DNA from: Archaeoglobales archaeon | GTDB taxonomy: Archaea; Halobacteriota; Archaeoglobi; Archaeoglobales; Archaeoglobaceae | DNA length: 6,906 nt | Assembly (NCBI GenBank): GCA_003662985.1 | Contig: QMZD01000092.1 | Span: 1-6,906, forward strand | Reading direction: 5' to 3' | In this document: positions 1 to 5,777 of the stretch, in pieces | Position numbering within the stretch: position 1 is the first letter of the stretch | Layout of the letters: each line of letters begins with the position of its first letter | Notes under the pieces: generated by a model | Seen by the model: only the letters and a program-made list of their open reading frames with translations | Told to the model about the DNA's origin: nothing | Databases searched by the model: none | Made by a program: the position numbers and the translations under genes

Positions 1-1380
1 AAAGAGGGACAGACCGGATTGAGCACAGCATTCGACTTTCCGACTTTGATGGGGCTTGACAGCGATGACCCGTTATCGGATGGAGAAGTAGGAAAGGTTG
101 GAGTTGCGATAGACACCCTTAAAGATTTCCAGATCCTCTTCGATGGTATCCCCCTTGATAGGGTTTCAACCTCTTTCACGATAAATCCGCCCGCAGCGAT
201 AATTCTTGCGATGTATACTGCAATAGGCGATGCTCAAGGAGTTCCAAGAAACCAGCTGAGGGGAACGATCCAGAATGATATGCTTAAAGAATTCCACGCC
301 CAAAACACCCTCGTTCTGCCTCCGGAACCATCCGTAAAGATAATAACCGACATATTTGAGTGGGGTGTGGAGAACGTTCCAAAATTCAATCTCATAAGCA
401 TAAGCGGTTACCATATCAGAGAAGCAGGCTCAACAGCGGTCCAGGAGCTCGCTTTCACAATTGCAGATGGAATGGCTTACGTTGAGGCTGCGATAGAAAG
501 GGGAATCGACATCGATAAGTTAGCTCCCCAGCTCAGCTTCTTCTTCAACTCCCACAACGACTTCTTTGAGGAGATAGCAAAGTTCAGGGCTGCAAGAAGA
601 ATGTGGGCAAAGATAATGCGAGATGAGTATGGGGCTAAGAATCCGCGCTCATGGTGGCTCAAATTCCACACACAAACGGCTGGATGCTCCCTCACAGCCC
701 AGCAACCTTTGAACAATGTGGTCAGGACAACCATCCAGGCGATGGCTGCTGTGCTTGGAGGGACACAAAGCCTGCATACGAACAGCTTCGACGAGGCTTG
801 GGCCTTGCCGAGTGAGGAGGCTGTAAGGGTAGCTTTGAGAACCCAGCAGATAATCGCATACGAAAGCGGGATCCCGAACACGATCGATCCTTTAGGAGGA
901 AGCTACTACGTTGAATGGTTAACCGACAAAGTTGAAAAGCTTGCATGGGATTACATCGAGCGAATAAGGAAGATGGGAGAAGGAAGTATGCTCAGAGGCG
1001 TTTTTGCCGGGATAGAGAACGGATTTTTCGTAAAGGAGATCACAAATGCCGCAGCAAGATTCCAGAGAGAGGTCGAAGAGGGGAAGAGGACAATAGTTGG
1101 AGTGAACAGGTTCACAATTGAGGAAGAGCTTAAGATTCCGATCCTAAAGGTCGACCTAGAGGTACAGAGGAGACAGATAGAGAGACTTAGAAAGGTTAAA
1201 GCTGAAAGAGACAACGTTGCTGTGAAGGAGGCTCTTGATTGGTTGAGAAGTGCAGCAGAGAATGATGAGAATGTTATGGAGCCGATTCTTGAGGCTGTAA
1301 AAGCTTATGCGAGTGTTGGAGAGATTATGGGTGTTCTCAAGTCAGTATACGGAACATACAAGAAGCCGATAATCATTTAA
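1..1380 (+). CDS. B12-dependent acyl-CoA mutase, catalytic (large) subunit, 5'-partial; isobutyryl-CoA-mutase-like active site
   Basis: Catalytic TIM-barrel subunit of an adenosylcobalamin-dependent mutase of the methylmalonyl-CoA mutase family, which rearranges the carbon skeleton of an acyl-CoA. The frame is open from base 1, and its first codons read [12 protein letters not shown], which matches the internal GQ-x-GLS-x-AFD motif of the family. The gene therefore starts outside the window and roughly 100 residues are missing. Counting codons from base 1, family motifs are TIQND (Q91, Propionibacterium Gln197), SISGYH (Y137 and H138, Tyr243/His244), FHTQTAG, and [10 protein letters not shown] (253-262). 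The protein stops before any cobalamin domain, which is a separate downstream gene, as usual for archaeal split mutases (McmA1/McmA2). The residue 37 before the active-site His is Gln (Q101, CAA at 301-303), where methylmalonyl-CoA mutases have Arg207. Gln there is typical of isobutyryl-CoA mutase. Family assignment is very secure; substrate is inferred. Confidence 0.95.
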   Translation, partial: KEGQTGLSTAFDFPTLMGLDSDDPLSDGEVGKVGVAIDTLKDFQILFDGIPLDRVSTSFTINPPAAIILAMYTAIGDAQGVPRNQLRGTIQNDMLKEFHAQNTLVLPPEPSVKIITDIFEWGVENVPKFNLISISGYHIREAGSTAVQELAFTIADGMAYVEAAIERGIDIDKLAPQLSFFFNSHNDFFEEIAKFRAARRMWAKIMRDEYGAKNPRSWWLKFHTQTAGCSLTAQQPLNNVVRTTIQAMAAVLGGTQSLHTNSFDEAWALPSEEAVRVALRTQQIIAYESGIPNTIDPLGGSYYVEWLTDKVEKLAWDYIERIRKMGEGSMLRGVFAGIENGFFVKEITNAAARFQREVEEGKRTIVGVNRFTIEEELKIPILKVDLEVQRRQIERLRKVKAERDNVAVKEALDWLRSAAENDENVMEPILEAVKAYASVGEIMGVLKSVYGTYKKPIII

Positions 1381-1387
1381 AGGTGAT
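1381..1387 (+). promoter_or_regulatory. Shine-Dalgarno site for the cobalamin-binding subunit
   Basis: AGGTGAT lies directly after the TAA of the mutase large subunit. Its AGGTGA core ends 4 nt before the ATG at 1391, which selects that start over the in-frame ATG at 1400. The same GGTGA-plus-4 spacing recurs before the deacetylase-like gene at 4636 and the TTG at 2905. Confidence 0.75.
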
Positions 1388-1390
1388 TGG

Positions 1391-1825
1391 ATGGAGAGAA
1401 TGGAGAAGAAGATCAGAGTACTCGTTGCTAAGGTAGGCCTAGATGGCCATGATAGAGGAGCAAAGGTTGTAGCTAGATTTCTAAGGGATGCAGGATTTGA
1501 AGTAATTTATACAGGCCTCCACCGAACTCCGCAGGAGGTTGCCATGGCTGCTGTTCAAGAAGATGTCGATGTTGTAGGGATAAGCCTGCACAGCGGTGCA
1601 CATATGACTCTTGTTCCAAAGGTTCTCAATTTCATTAGAGAGTACGGCGGTGATCCCGATGAGCTTGTAGTTTTGGTTGGAGGAATAGTTCCCGAGGATG
1701 AGTTCGATGATCTTAAAGCTTTAGGAGTTGATGGAATTTTTATCCCCGGGACCCCCATCTCTGAGATAGTTGATTTTATAAAGGAGATGGTTCCAAAGAA
1801 AAAAGGTCTTAAGGCAAAGAGCTGA
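1391..1825 (+). CDS. B12-dependent acyl-CoA mutase, cobalamin-binding (small) subunit
   Basis: Small subunit (144 aa, McmA2/IcmB type) that carries coenzyme B12 and docks on the barrel subunit encoded just upstream. The fold is a single B12-binding Rossmann-like domain. The base-off/His-on signature D-x-H-x-x-G is at D18-G-H20-D-R-G23, with H20 the expected lower cobalt ligand. It is followed by GISLHSG (S65-L66), the second cobalamin loop, and by V96-G97-G98, the glycine pair near the nucleotide tail. Length matches stand-alone B12 subunits of split mutases. The gene begins 10 bases after the large-subunit stop with a strong Shine-Dalgarno site, so the two subunits should be made from one transcript. 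A Lys-rich C-terminus (KKKGLKAKS) follows the domain. Which acyl-CoA is used is set by the large subunit. Confidence 0.95.
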   Translation: MERMEKKIRVLVAKVGLDGHDRGAKVVARFLRDAGFEVIYTGLHRTPQEVAMAAVQEDVDVVGISLHSGAHMTLVPKVLNFIREYGGDPDELVVLVGGIVPEDEFDDLKALGVDGIFIPGTPISEIVDFIKEMVPKKKGLKAKS

Positions 1826-1837
1826 GCGGGTGTAACA

Positions 1838-2881
1838 ATGGACGTCGATGAGATAGTTGAGGGAATTCTTTCAGGCAACAAGAGGGCTCTGGCAAGGGCG
1901 ATAACTTTTGTTGAAAACGATTATCCTGAGGGAAAAGAAATTCTGAAGAGGATTTTCCCAAAAACCGGGAATGCTCATATTATCGGTATCACGGGATTTC
2001 CGGGAGTGGGAAAAAGCACGATAGTCAGCAAGTTAACCCAAGAATTCAGAGCTAGAGGTAAAACGGTCGGAATAGTGGCAATAGATCCCGGCTCACCCTT
2101 TACTGGGGGTGCATTGCTTGGAGACAGGCTTAGAATGGATGGTCTTGATAGCAGCAAAAAATTATGGATCGATCCTGGAGTTTTCTTCAGAAGCATGAGC
2201 TCGAGAGGTAGGGCTGGCGGACTGGCAGCGAAAACAGGAGATGCTGTAAGACTCATGGATGCTTTTGGGTTTGACATCATACTAGTTGAAACCGTTGGAG
2301 CTGGGCAGAGTGAGGTTGATGTCATAGAGGTTGCAGACACTTCCATTGTCGCCCTTATGCCGGAGATGGGTGATGATATCCAGATAAACAAAGCCGGGAT
2401 CCTTGAGATAGGGGATATCTACGTCGTGAACAAAGCAGATCTTGGAGGGGCCGATAAAACCGAGAGATGGATTAAAGCGATGCTTATGATGGATCAGGAG
2501 GCGGTAGAGATCCTTACAAAGACGACCCATGCCCAGGAATATGAAATTCAGACTGGGAAGATCTTCGATAAGATTCCAAGAGCCGGGTGGAGCCCGCCGG
2601 TGATAAAAACCGTTGCTGACAAAGGGGAAGGGATCGCAGAGCTAGCCGATGCAATAGAAAAGCATTTCGATTACCTCAAAACTTCAGGAAAACTGCTGGA
2701 AACCAGAAAGCAGAGGCTAAGCAGAGAGATGGTCGAGATCCTTGTTCAGGAGATAAAGAATTATTTAAAGGAAACGGACAAAGTGAACTTCAGGGAGATC
2801 GTTGAGAAAGTCTCTAAAAACGATCTCGATCCCCATACGGCGGTAGAAAAAATAATGAAGTCTATTTTGAAGGATTATTGA
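1838..2881 (+). CDS. meaB: MeaB/ArgK-family P-loop GTPase, mutase chaperone
   Basis: G3E-family GTPase (347 aa) of the MeaB/MMAA group, which gates adenosylcobalamin delivery to the mutase and helps remove inactivated cofactor using GTP. Visible motifs are: an N-terminal helical segment (1-45); Walker A G53-FPGV-G58-K59-S60; the family segment [19 protein letters not shown] (83-101); the RSM-x-SRG segment (118-124); the switch/Walker B motif E151[10 protein letters not shown]161; and the guanine-specificity motif N198-KAD201. The C-terminal helices after about residue 270 correspond to the MeaB dimerisation arm. It follows the B12 subunit by 12 bases; a weak GGTG at 1829-1832 precedes the ATG by 5 nt. 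Small deviations from the consensus as I remember it are DPG for DPS at 83-85 and Arg for His in the SRGH-like loop (R125). Position next to the mutase fits the family role. Confidence 0.95.
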   Translation: MDVDEIVEGILSGNKRALARAITFVENDYPEGKEILKRIFPKTGNAHIIGITGFPGVGKSTIVSKLTQEFRARGKTVGIVAIDPGSPFTGGALLGDRLRMDGLDSSKKLWIDPGVFFRSMSSRGRAGGLAAKTGDAVRLMDAFGFDIILVETVGAGQSEVDVIEVADTSIVALMPEMGDDIQINKAGILEIGDIYVVNKADLGGADKTERWIKAMLMMDQEAVEILTKTTHAQEYEIQTGKIFDKIPRAGWSPPVIKTVADKGEGIAELADAIEKHFDYLKTSGKLLETRKQRLSREMVEILVQEIKNYLKETDKVNFREIVEKVSKNDLDPHTAVEKIMKSILKDY

Positions 2882-2894
2882 TTTTTAAATTAAC

Positions 2895-2900
2895 AGGTGA
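2895..2900 (+). promoter_or_regulatory. Shine-Dalgarno site favouring a TTG start at 2905
   Basis: AGGTGA followed by GAGC and TTG. The 4-nt spacing equals that at 1391 and 4636, and the following GAGC is also found before the ATG at 5905. It favours TTG 2905 over TTG 2878 as the adenosyltransferase start. The bases could also simply be coding if the upstream TTG is used. Confidence 0.55.
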
Positions 2901-2904
2901 GAGC

Positions 2905-3411
2905 TTGAAATCGAAAAAAGATGTAAGAAAGACCCATTTACTTGACAGGAGCCTCATAGACAAGGACTCCGACATTATAAACTGCTTAGGAACGATAGAT
3001 GAAGCGAATTCGTTTATAGGACTTGCAAGAGTATTTGCAAAGAATAGTGAAGTCAAGACGACTCTTGAAAAGATGCAACACAAGATGTTCAAGGCTGGAC
3101 TGGAGCTTGTCTCAGATAACCGGATGGGAGAAGATGACTATGAGGAAATAATTTCGATTATCAGTGAATTTGAAAAGAGTGTAAAGAGGCCCAGTGGGTT
3201 CATTCTGCTGGAAAAGAATGAGAGTGGAGCTTTTTTGAGTGTTGCAAGGGCGGTTGTTAGGAGAGCTGAAAGGGAAGCTATTAGCCTGCAGAAAAAGGGT
3301 AAGACTTCAATTTGGCTTGTGGAGTGGTTGAATAAGCTCAGCTATCTTCTTTACCTAATGGTTCTAAAAGAGATCGAAGATTACGAGAAGATCGAATTTG
3401 TGAAAAAATAG
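2905..3411 (+). CDS. PduO/MMAB-type cob(I)alamin adenosyltransferase, divergent N-terminus
   Basis: Likely transfers adenosyl from ATP to cob(I)alamin, supplying coenzyme B12 to the mutase encoded upstream. With the TTG at 2905 it has 168 residues, near the family size of about 170-190. Family signatures are GTIDEANSFIGLAR (29-42, consensus YGTxDExNSxxGLAR), AR-x-VVRRAER (residues 114-123, the ATP/cobalamin-binding RRAER helix), and a degenerate NKLSY (143-147) where most members have NRLSD. An ungapped alignment to the canonical N-terminus puts M1 near the usual start and shows that the ATP-binding TKTGDxGxT motif is not conserved. An alternative TTG at 2878 overlaps the MeaB stop by 4 bases and would add 9 residues, including a TGE that loosely resembles TGD. 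The ORF continues the mutase operon. Function is very likely; efficiency and exact start are uncertain. Confidence 0.82.
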   Translation: MKSKKDVRKTHLLDRSLIDKDSDIINCLGTIDEANSFIGLARVFAKNSEVKTTLEKMQHKMFKAGLELVSDNRMGEDDYEEIISIISEFEKSVKRPSGFILLEKNESGAFLSVARAVVRRAEREAISLQKKGKTSIWLVEWLNKLSYLLYLMVLKEIEDYEKIEFVKK

Positions 3412-3447
3412 ATTGGATCAATAGATCGGATCGCAATTTAAAATTTA

Positions 3448-3510
3448 AGTTAAAATTAAGTTGATTCAAGGATTCAGGATTAAGAATTTAGTTAAAATTA
3501 GTTAAAAATA
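3448..3510 (+). repeat. Three copies of AGTTAAAATTA, possible operator
   Basis: AGTTAAAATTA occurs exactly at 3448-3458 and 3490-3500, and as AGTTAAAAATA (one mismatch) at 3500-3510. Start-to-start distances are 42 and 10 bases, close to whole helical turns. The last two overlap the likely TATA box of the regulator gene, the place where an archaeal repressor would block TBP. Low sequence complexity makes chance a real alternative. Confidence 0.4.
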
Positions 3511-3511
3511 T
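3502..3511 (+). promoter_or_regulatory. Putative TATA box for the leaderless winged-helix gene
   Basis: TTAAAAATAT is centred about 30 bases before the ATG at 3537. With the usual archaeal TATA-to-start distance (about 25-27 bases), transcription would begin a few bases before the ATG. No Shine-Dalgarno sequence precedes that ATG, consistent with a leaderless or nearly leaderless message. Confidence 0.45.
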
Positions 3512-3536
3512 TAAGTTTGAAAGATAAATAGATAGA

Positions 3537-3851
3537 ATGGCGGAGGAGAGCTGGAGCAAATTTATGGATTCGTTGGAGAAAAATGAAGAGTATCATAAAA
3601 GATATCACATAGCCGTTTCAAACCCCCTGAGAAGAAAGATTTTAAGGTTAATCGCAGAAGGATTAAGCAAAAACGAGATCTGCGAAAAACTTAATTTAAC
3701 AATCCCCCAGCTTGAGTATCATCTTCGCTTCCTAGAACATGGATTTTGCATTAGAAAAGAGGGGGATGCCTTAAAACTCACCAAAGAAGGGGAGATAATA
3801 TATTATTTAGATGACGAAGTAAAAGAAAGGAGAGATGAAATGAAAAAATGA
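3537..3851 (+). CDS. Small winged-helix DNA-binding protein (ArsR-like)
   Basis: A 104-residue, highly charged protein that reads as a single winged-helix domain. Residues 24-39 (HIAVSNPLRRKILRLI) resemble the first DNA-binding-domain helix of ArsR-type regulators. Residues 43-53 (LSKNEICEKLN) form the second helix, 54-68 (LTIPQLEYHLRFLEH) the recognition helix, and 70-90 a beta wing with the LTKEGE turn often found in such regulators. The N-terminal 20 residues and the basic/acidic tail (94-104) are likely helical extensions that could dimerise. There is no clear metal-binding cysteine cluster (only C49 and C71), so an ArsR metal sensor role is not supported. It is the first gene of a three-gene overlapping operon and is probably its local regulator, perhaps acting on the repeats just upstream. 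The ligand is unknown. Confidence 0.85.
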   Translation: MAEESWSKFMDSLEKNEEYHKRYHIAVSNPLRRKILRLIAEGLSKNEICEKLNLTIPQLEYHLRFLEHGFCIRKEGDALKLTKEGEIIYYLDDEVKERRDEMKK

Positions 3852-4639
3852 TGGCGGCGATAGGTCAACTAAGAATTCTCCCAGATAGAAGAGTAAATTT
3901 AATGAAGGCCCTCAGCCTGATAAAGAGGGCGATACAGGTAAGAGCCTCCATAGTTGTACTTCCCGAACTGCTCAACACCGGGTTTTATCCAGAGAACTAT
4001 GAAGAGGTGGAACCAACCATTGAAGACGAGCTCTCGATGATTCTCAAGCTCTCTGAGAGGAAAGATATCACAATAGTGGGAACCGTTGCAGAAAAGGTGG
4101 AGGGAGAGCTTTACAATACCGCCGTCGTAATTCACAGAGGGGAGATAATAGGAAAGTACAGGAAAACACATCTATTTCCATTGTTAAAGGAGGAAAAGGA
4201 CCACTTCACCACTGGAGACCAATTAGTGGTTGTTGATTCGCCTGCAGGAAAACTTGGACTGATGATCTGCTATGAGGTGAGATTTCCTGAGATTGCAAGA
4301 TACTTGACTCATAAAGGGGCTGAGATTTTAGTCGTGCCTGCAGAATTTCCCGAGGCGAGAATAAATCATTGGAGAGTCCTTTTAAGGGCTAGGGCCATAG
4401 AAAACCAGTGCTATGTGCTTGGAGCTAACTGTGCTGAGGGTGAAGAGAAGTATCCCGGGAGATCGATGATAGTCGATCCATGGGGCAACATCTTGGTCGA
4501 AGCAGGAGATAGACAGGAGATTATAATGGCAGAAATCGATTTAGGTGAGGTTAAAAAGATAAGAAAAGAGTATCCTTTCCTTAAGGATGTCAGAAAAGAC
4601 CTCCTAACAGATATCTTCAATTTGGAGGTGAGGAAATGA
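3848..4639 (+). CDS. Carbon-nitrogen hydrolase (nitrilase superfamily amidase)
   Basis: A 263-residue single-domain amidase of the CN-hydrolase fold, expected to hydrolyse a small amide or carbamoyl compound in the cytoplasm through a thioester intermediate. The catalytic triad is complete: E40 in VLPELLNTGF, K106 in KYRKTHLF, and C141 in MICYEVRFPE. Other family marks are NTAVVI (90-95) and the TGD at 122-124. Length is typical of stand-alone members such as omega-amidase, deaminated-glutathione amidase or N-carbamoylputrescine amidase; sequence alone does not choose between them. The ATG overlaps the regulator stop as ATGA, and a second ATG follows at once (3851). The nearest GGAG (3829-3832) is 15 nt away, so translation probably depends on coupling to the upstream gene. 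It also overlaps the downstream HDAC-fold gene by 4 bases, which argues for a shared pathway. Confidence 0.93.
   Translation: MMAAIGQLRILPDRRVNLMKALSLIKRAIQVRASIVVLPELLNTGFYPENYEEVEPTIEDELSMILKLSERKDITIVGTVAEKVEGELYNTAVVIHRGEIIGKYRKTHLFPLLKEEKDHFTTGDQLVVVDSPAGKLGLMICYEVRFPEIARYLTHKGAEILVVPAEFPEARINHWRVLLRARAIENQCYVLGANCAEGEEKYPGRSMIVDPWGNILVEAGDRQEIIMAEIDLGEVKKIRKEYPFLKDVRKDLLTDIFNLEVRK
4624..4631 (+). promoter_or_regulatory. Strong Shine-Dalgarno site for the HDAC-fold gene
   Basis: GGAGGTGA, a full match to the archaeal anti-Shine-Dalgarno, lies inside the end of the nitrilase gene and 4 nt before the ATG at 4636. It is the strongest ribosome binding site in the window and suggests high translation of the deacetylase-like enzyme independent of coupling. 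Confidence 0.8.
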
Positions 4640-5367
4640 AGATCGTTTTTGATGAGAGTTTCCTGGATGTGTATACATCCGATCCGGCAGCTTCCCCGGG
4701 AAGGCTTGAATCAATTCTGCAGGAAATTCAGGATTACGAGTTTGTTAAGCCTGAGCCTTCCAGCGACGAAGACGTACTTCTGGTTCACACCCCTGGTCAT
4801 CTCGAGTTCGTTAAAAACATGCCAAGAATCTATGAGCTCGCAATCCTGGCAGCAGGAGCGACAATCAAAGCCTCTCGAATTGCTTTCAACGAGCCTGCTT
4901 TTGCCCTCACAAGGCCCCCTGGACATCATGCAAGCCCAAACAGCTCATGGGGGTTCTGCTATTTCAACAACATCGCCATATCTGTGAGAAAGTTAATTGC
5001 GGAGGGGAAAATAGATAAGGCGGTCATCGTAGATTTTGACCTCCATTTTGGTGATGGAACAGATAACACCTTTGCCGAGGATGAGAGAGTCGAGTACTTC
5101 CACATGCCCGGAGGCGAGGTCAATAGCATATCCGACTTCTTAAAGGGAGAAGATTATGATATAATAGCCGTATCGGCAGGCTTTGACAAGCACAGAGATG
5201 ACTGGGGAAGGTATCTCGAGACAGAAGATTATACCGAAATAGGGAAAATAATCAAGGAATTTTCAGAGGAAAAGTGTGAAGGAAGAAGGTACGCTGCTCT
5301 AGAAGGGGGATACGTCACAAGCGTCCTCGGGAGAAACGTGAGGGCATTTATTGAAGGGTTTAAATAG
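4636..5367 (+). CDS. Compact histone-deacetylase-fold zinc amidohydrolase
   Basis: Member of the arginase/deacetylase superfamily (HDAC, acetylpolyamine amidohydrolase, AcuC). It should remove an acyl group from an amine such as a polyamine or lysine with one Zn2+. Catalytic residues all align with human HDAC8: H97-H98 in PPGHHA (His142/143), D133, D135 and H137 in DFDLH (Asp176, Zn ligands Asp178 and His180), D140 (Asp183), D184 in SAGFD (Zn ligand Asp267), and Y226 in LEGGY (Tyr306). GFCYFNNIA (106-114) is also characteristic. At 243 residues it is about 100 shorter than usual: some 45 residues are absent before the His pair and about 40 between H137 and D184. F138 replaces the His common in DxDxHHG. 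It overlaps the nitrilase stop by 4 bases (ATGA). The substrate is unknown; conserved chemistry predicts activity. Confidence 0.92.
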   Translation: MKIVFDESFLDVYTSDPAASPGRLESILQEIQDYEFVKPEPSSDEDVLLVHTPGHLEFVKNMPRIYELAILAAGATIKASRIAFNEPAFALTRPPGHHASPNSSWGFCYFNNIAISVRKLIAEGKIDKAVIVDFDLHFGDGTDNTFAEDERVEYFHMPGGEVNSISDFLKGEDYDIIAVSAGFDKHRDDWGRYLETEDYTEIGKIIKEFSEEKCEGRRYAALEGGYVTSVLGRNVRAFIEGFK

Positions 5368-5462
5368 GTTCGAAGATTAAAGCTGGTCAAAGCTATAATC
5401 GCTATTTAAAAATCAACAATTTTGATAGCTAATTTTAATAGCTGATTTTCCGACGAATATCC
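5368..5462 (+). promoter_or_regulatory. AT-rich intergenic promoter region with 13-bp tandem repeat
   Basis: The gap holds two copies of ATAGCTRATTTT (5425-5436 and 5438-5449, 11 of 12 identical, period 13). The likely TATA box TTTTAATA (5433-5440) straddles them, about 26 bases before the ATG at 5463. Another AT-rich box, TATTTAAAAA (5403-5412), lies further upstream. There is no Shine-Dalgarno before 5463, so the message is probably leaderless. No RNA gene is seen. Confidence 0.45.
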
Positions 5463-5777
5463 ATGGACTCAAGCCCGATACTGACTGCAATCAAATGGAC
5501 GCTGATCGTTTTCCTTGCAGGCTTCATCGGGTACTTTGGAAAATATCTGGGCAAGATTCTGATTGCAAAATTTCATGAAGGGAAGAGTCGGATTGCTGGT
5601 TCAGATAGCTTAGATAGTTTAGATAAATCCAATAAAGATTTCAGTAGTCCGGAACTGAAAGGTAAAACTAAAGAAGAGCTTGAGCTTGAGAAGGAAAGAC
5701 TTAAACTGGAAAAGAAGAAACTCAAGCTCCAGAAGAAAAAGCTCAAGATCAAAGAAAAGGATAAAGATAAGGATTAG
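5463..5777 (+). CDS. Small single-pass membrane protein with Lys/Glu-rich heptad tail
   Basis: I do not recognise a family. The 104-residue protein has a short N-terminus, one hydrophobic segment at about residues 12-34 (W12 to I34, glycine-rich, with G20, G23, G26 and G30 spaced by 3-4), and a Ser/Asp linker with the near repeat SDSLDSLD (47-54). It ends in a highly charged helix. The tail (72-99) is four heptads, ELELEKE, RLKLEKK, KLKLQKK and KLKIKEK, ending in DKDKD. Hydrophobic residues fall at heptad positions 2 and 4, an i/i+2 pattern unlike the 3-4 spacing of a classical coiled coil. The basic tail after the membrane segment suggests a cytoplasmic C-terminus by the positive-inside rule, and it could bind nucleic acid or acidic lipid or form a long stiff helix. 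Codon use resembles the neighbours. No Shine-Dalgarno precedes the ATG. Confidence 0.72.
   Translation: MDSSPILTAIKWTLIVFLAGFIGYFGKYLGKILIAKFHEGKSRIAGSDSLDSLDKSNKDFSSPELKGKTKEELELEKERLKLEKKKLKLQKKKLKIKEKDKDKD

Larger units (their letters stand above)
3412..3536 (+). promoter_or_regulatory. AT-rich intergenic region with promoter for the regulator operon
   Basis: This gap of 125 bases separates the mutase operon from the winged-helix operon. It holds GATC-rich sequence just after the adenosyltransferase stop, a GATTCA-type near-repeat (3463-3480), and repeated AGTTAAAATTA motifs. No ORF or RNA gene is visible, and no convincing T-tract terminator on the + strand. Confidence 0.6.

Noticed and set aside
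19..21. TTG at 19 as the start of the mutase large subunit
   Set aside because: The frame is open to base 1, and the codons before it (KEGQTG) belong to the conserved GQ-x-GLS motif of the family. The gene simply begins upstream of the window.
477..881. 134-codon open frame on the minus strand
   Set aside because: It lies entirely within the conserved mutase coding sequence and shows no family motif; it is a shadow of the + strand gene.
2878..2880. TTG overlapping the meaB stop as the adenosyltransferase start
   Set aside because: Not excluded, but ranked second: TTG 2905 has a well-spaced Shine-Dalgarno site and matches the usual N-terminal position in an ungapped alignment.
3412..3440. 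Hairpin terminator from the GATC-rich stretch after the adenosyltransferase gene
   Set aside because: Pairings are only 4 bp GATC palindromes and no T-tract follows on the + strand.
4649..4987. 112-codon open frame on the + strand in another frame
   Set aside because: It overlaps the HDAC-fold gene, whose catalytic motifs are all in the other frame, and its translation looks random.
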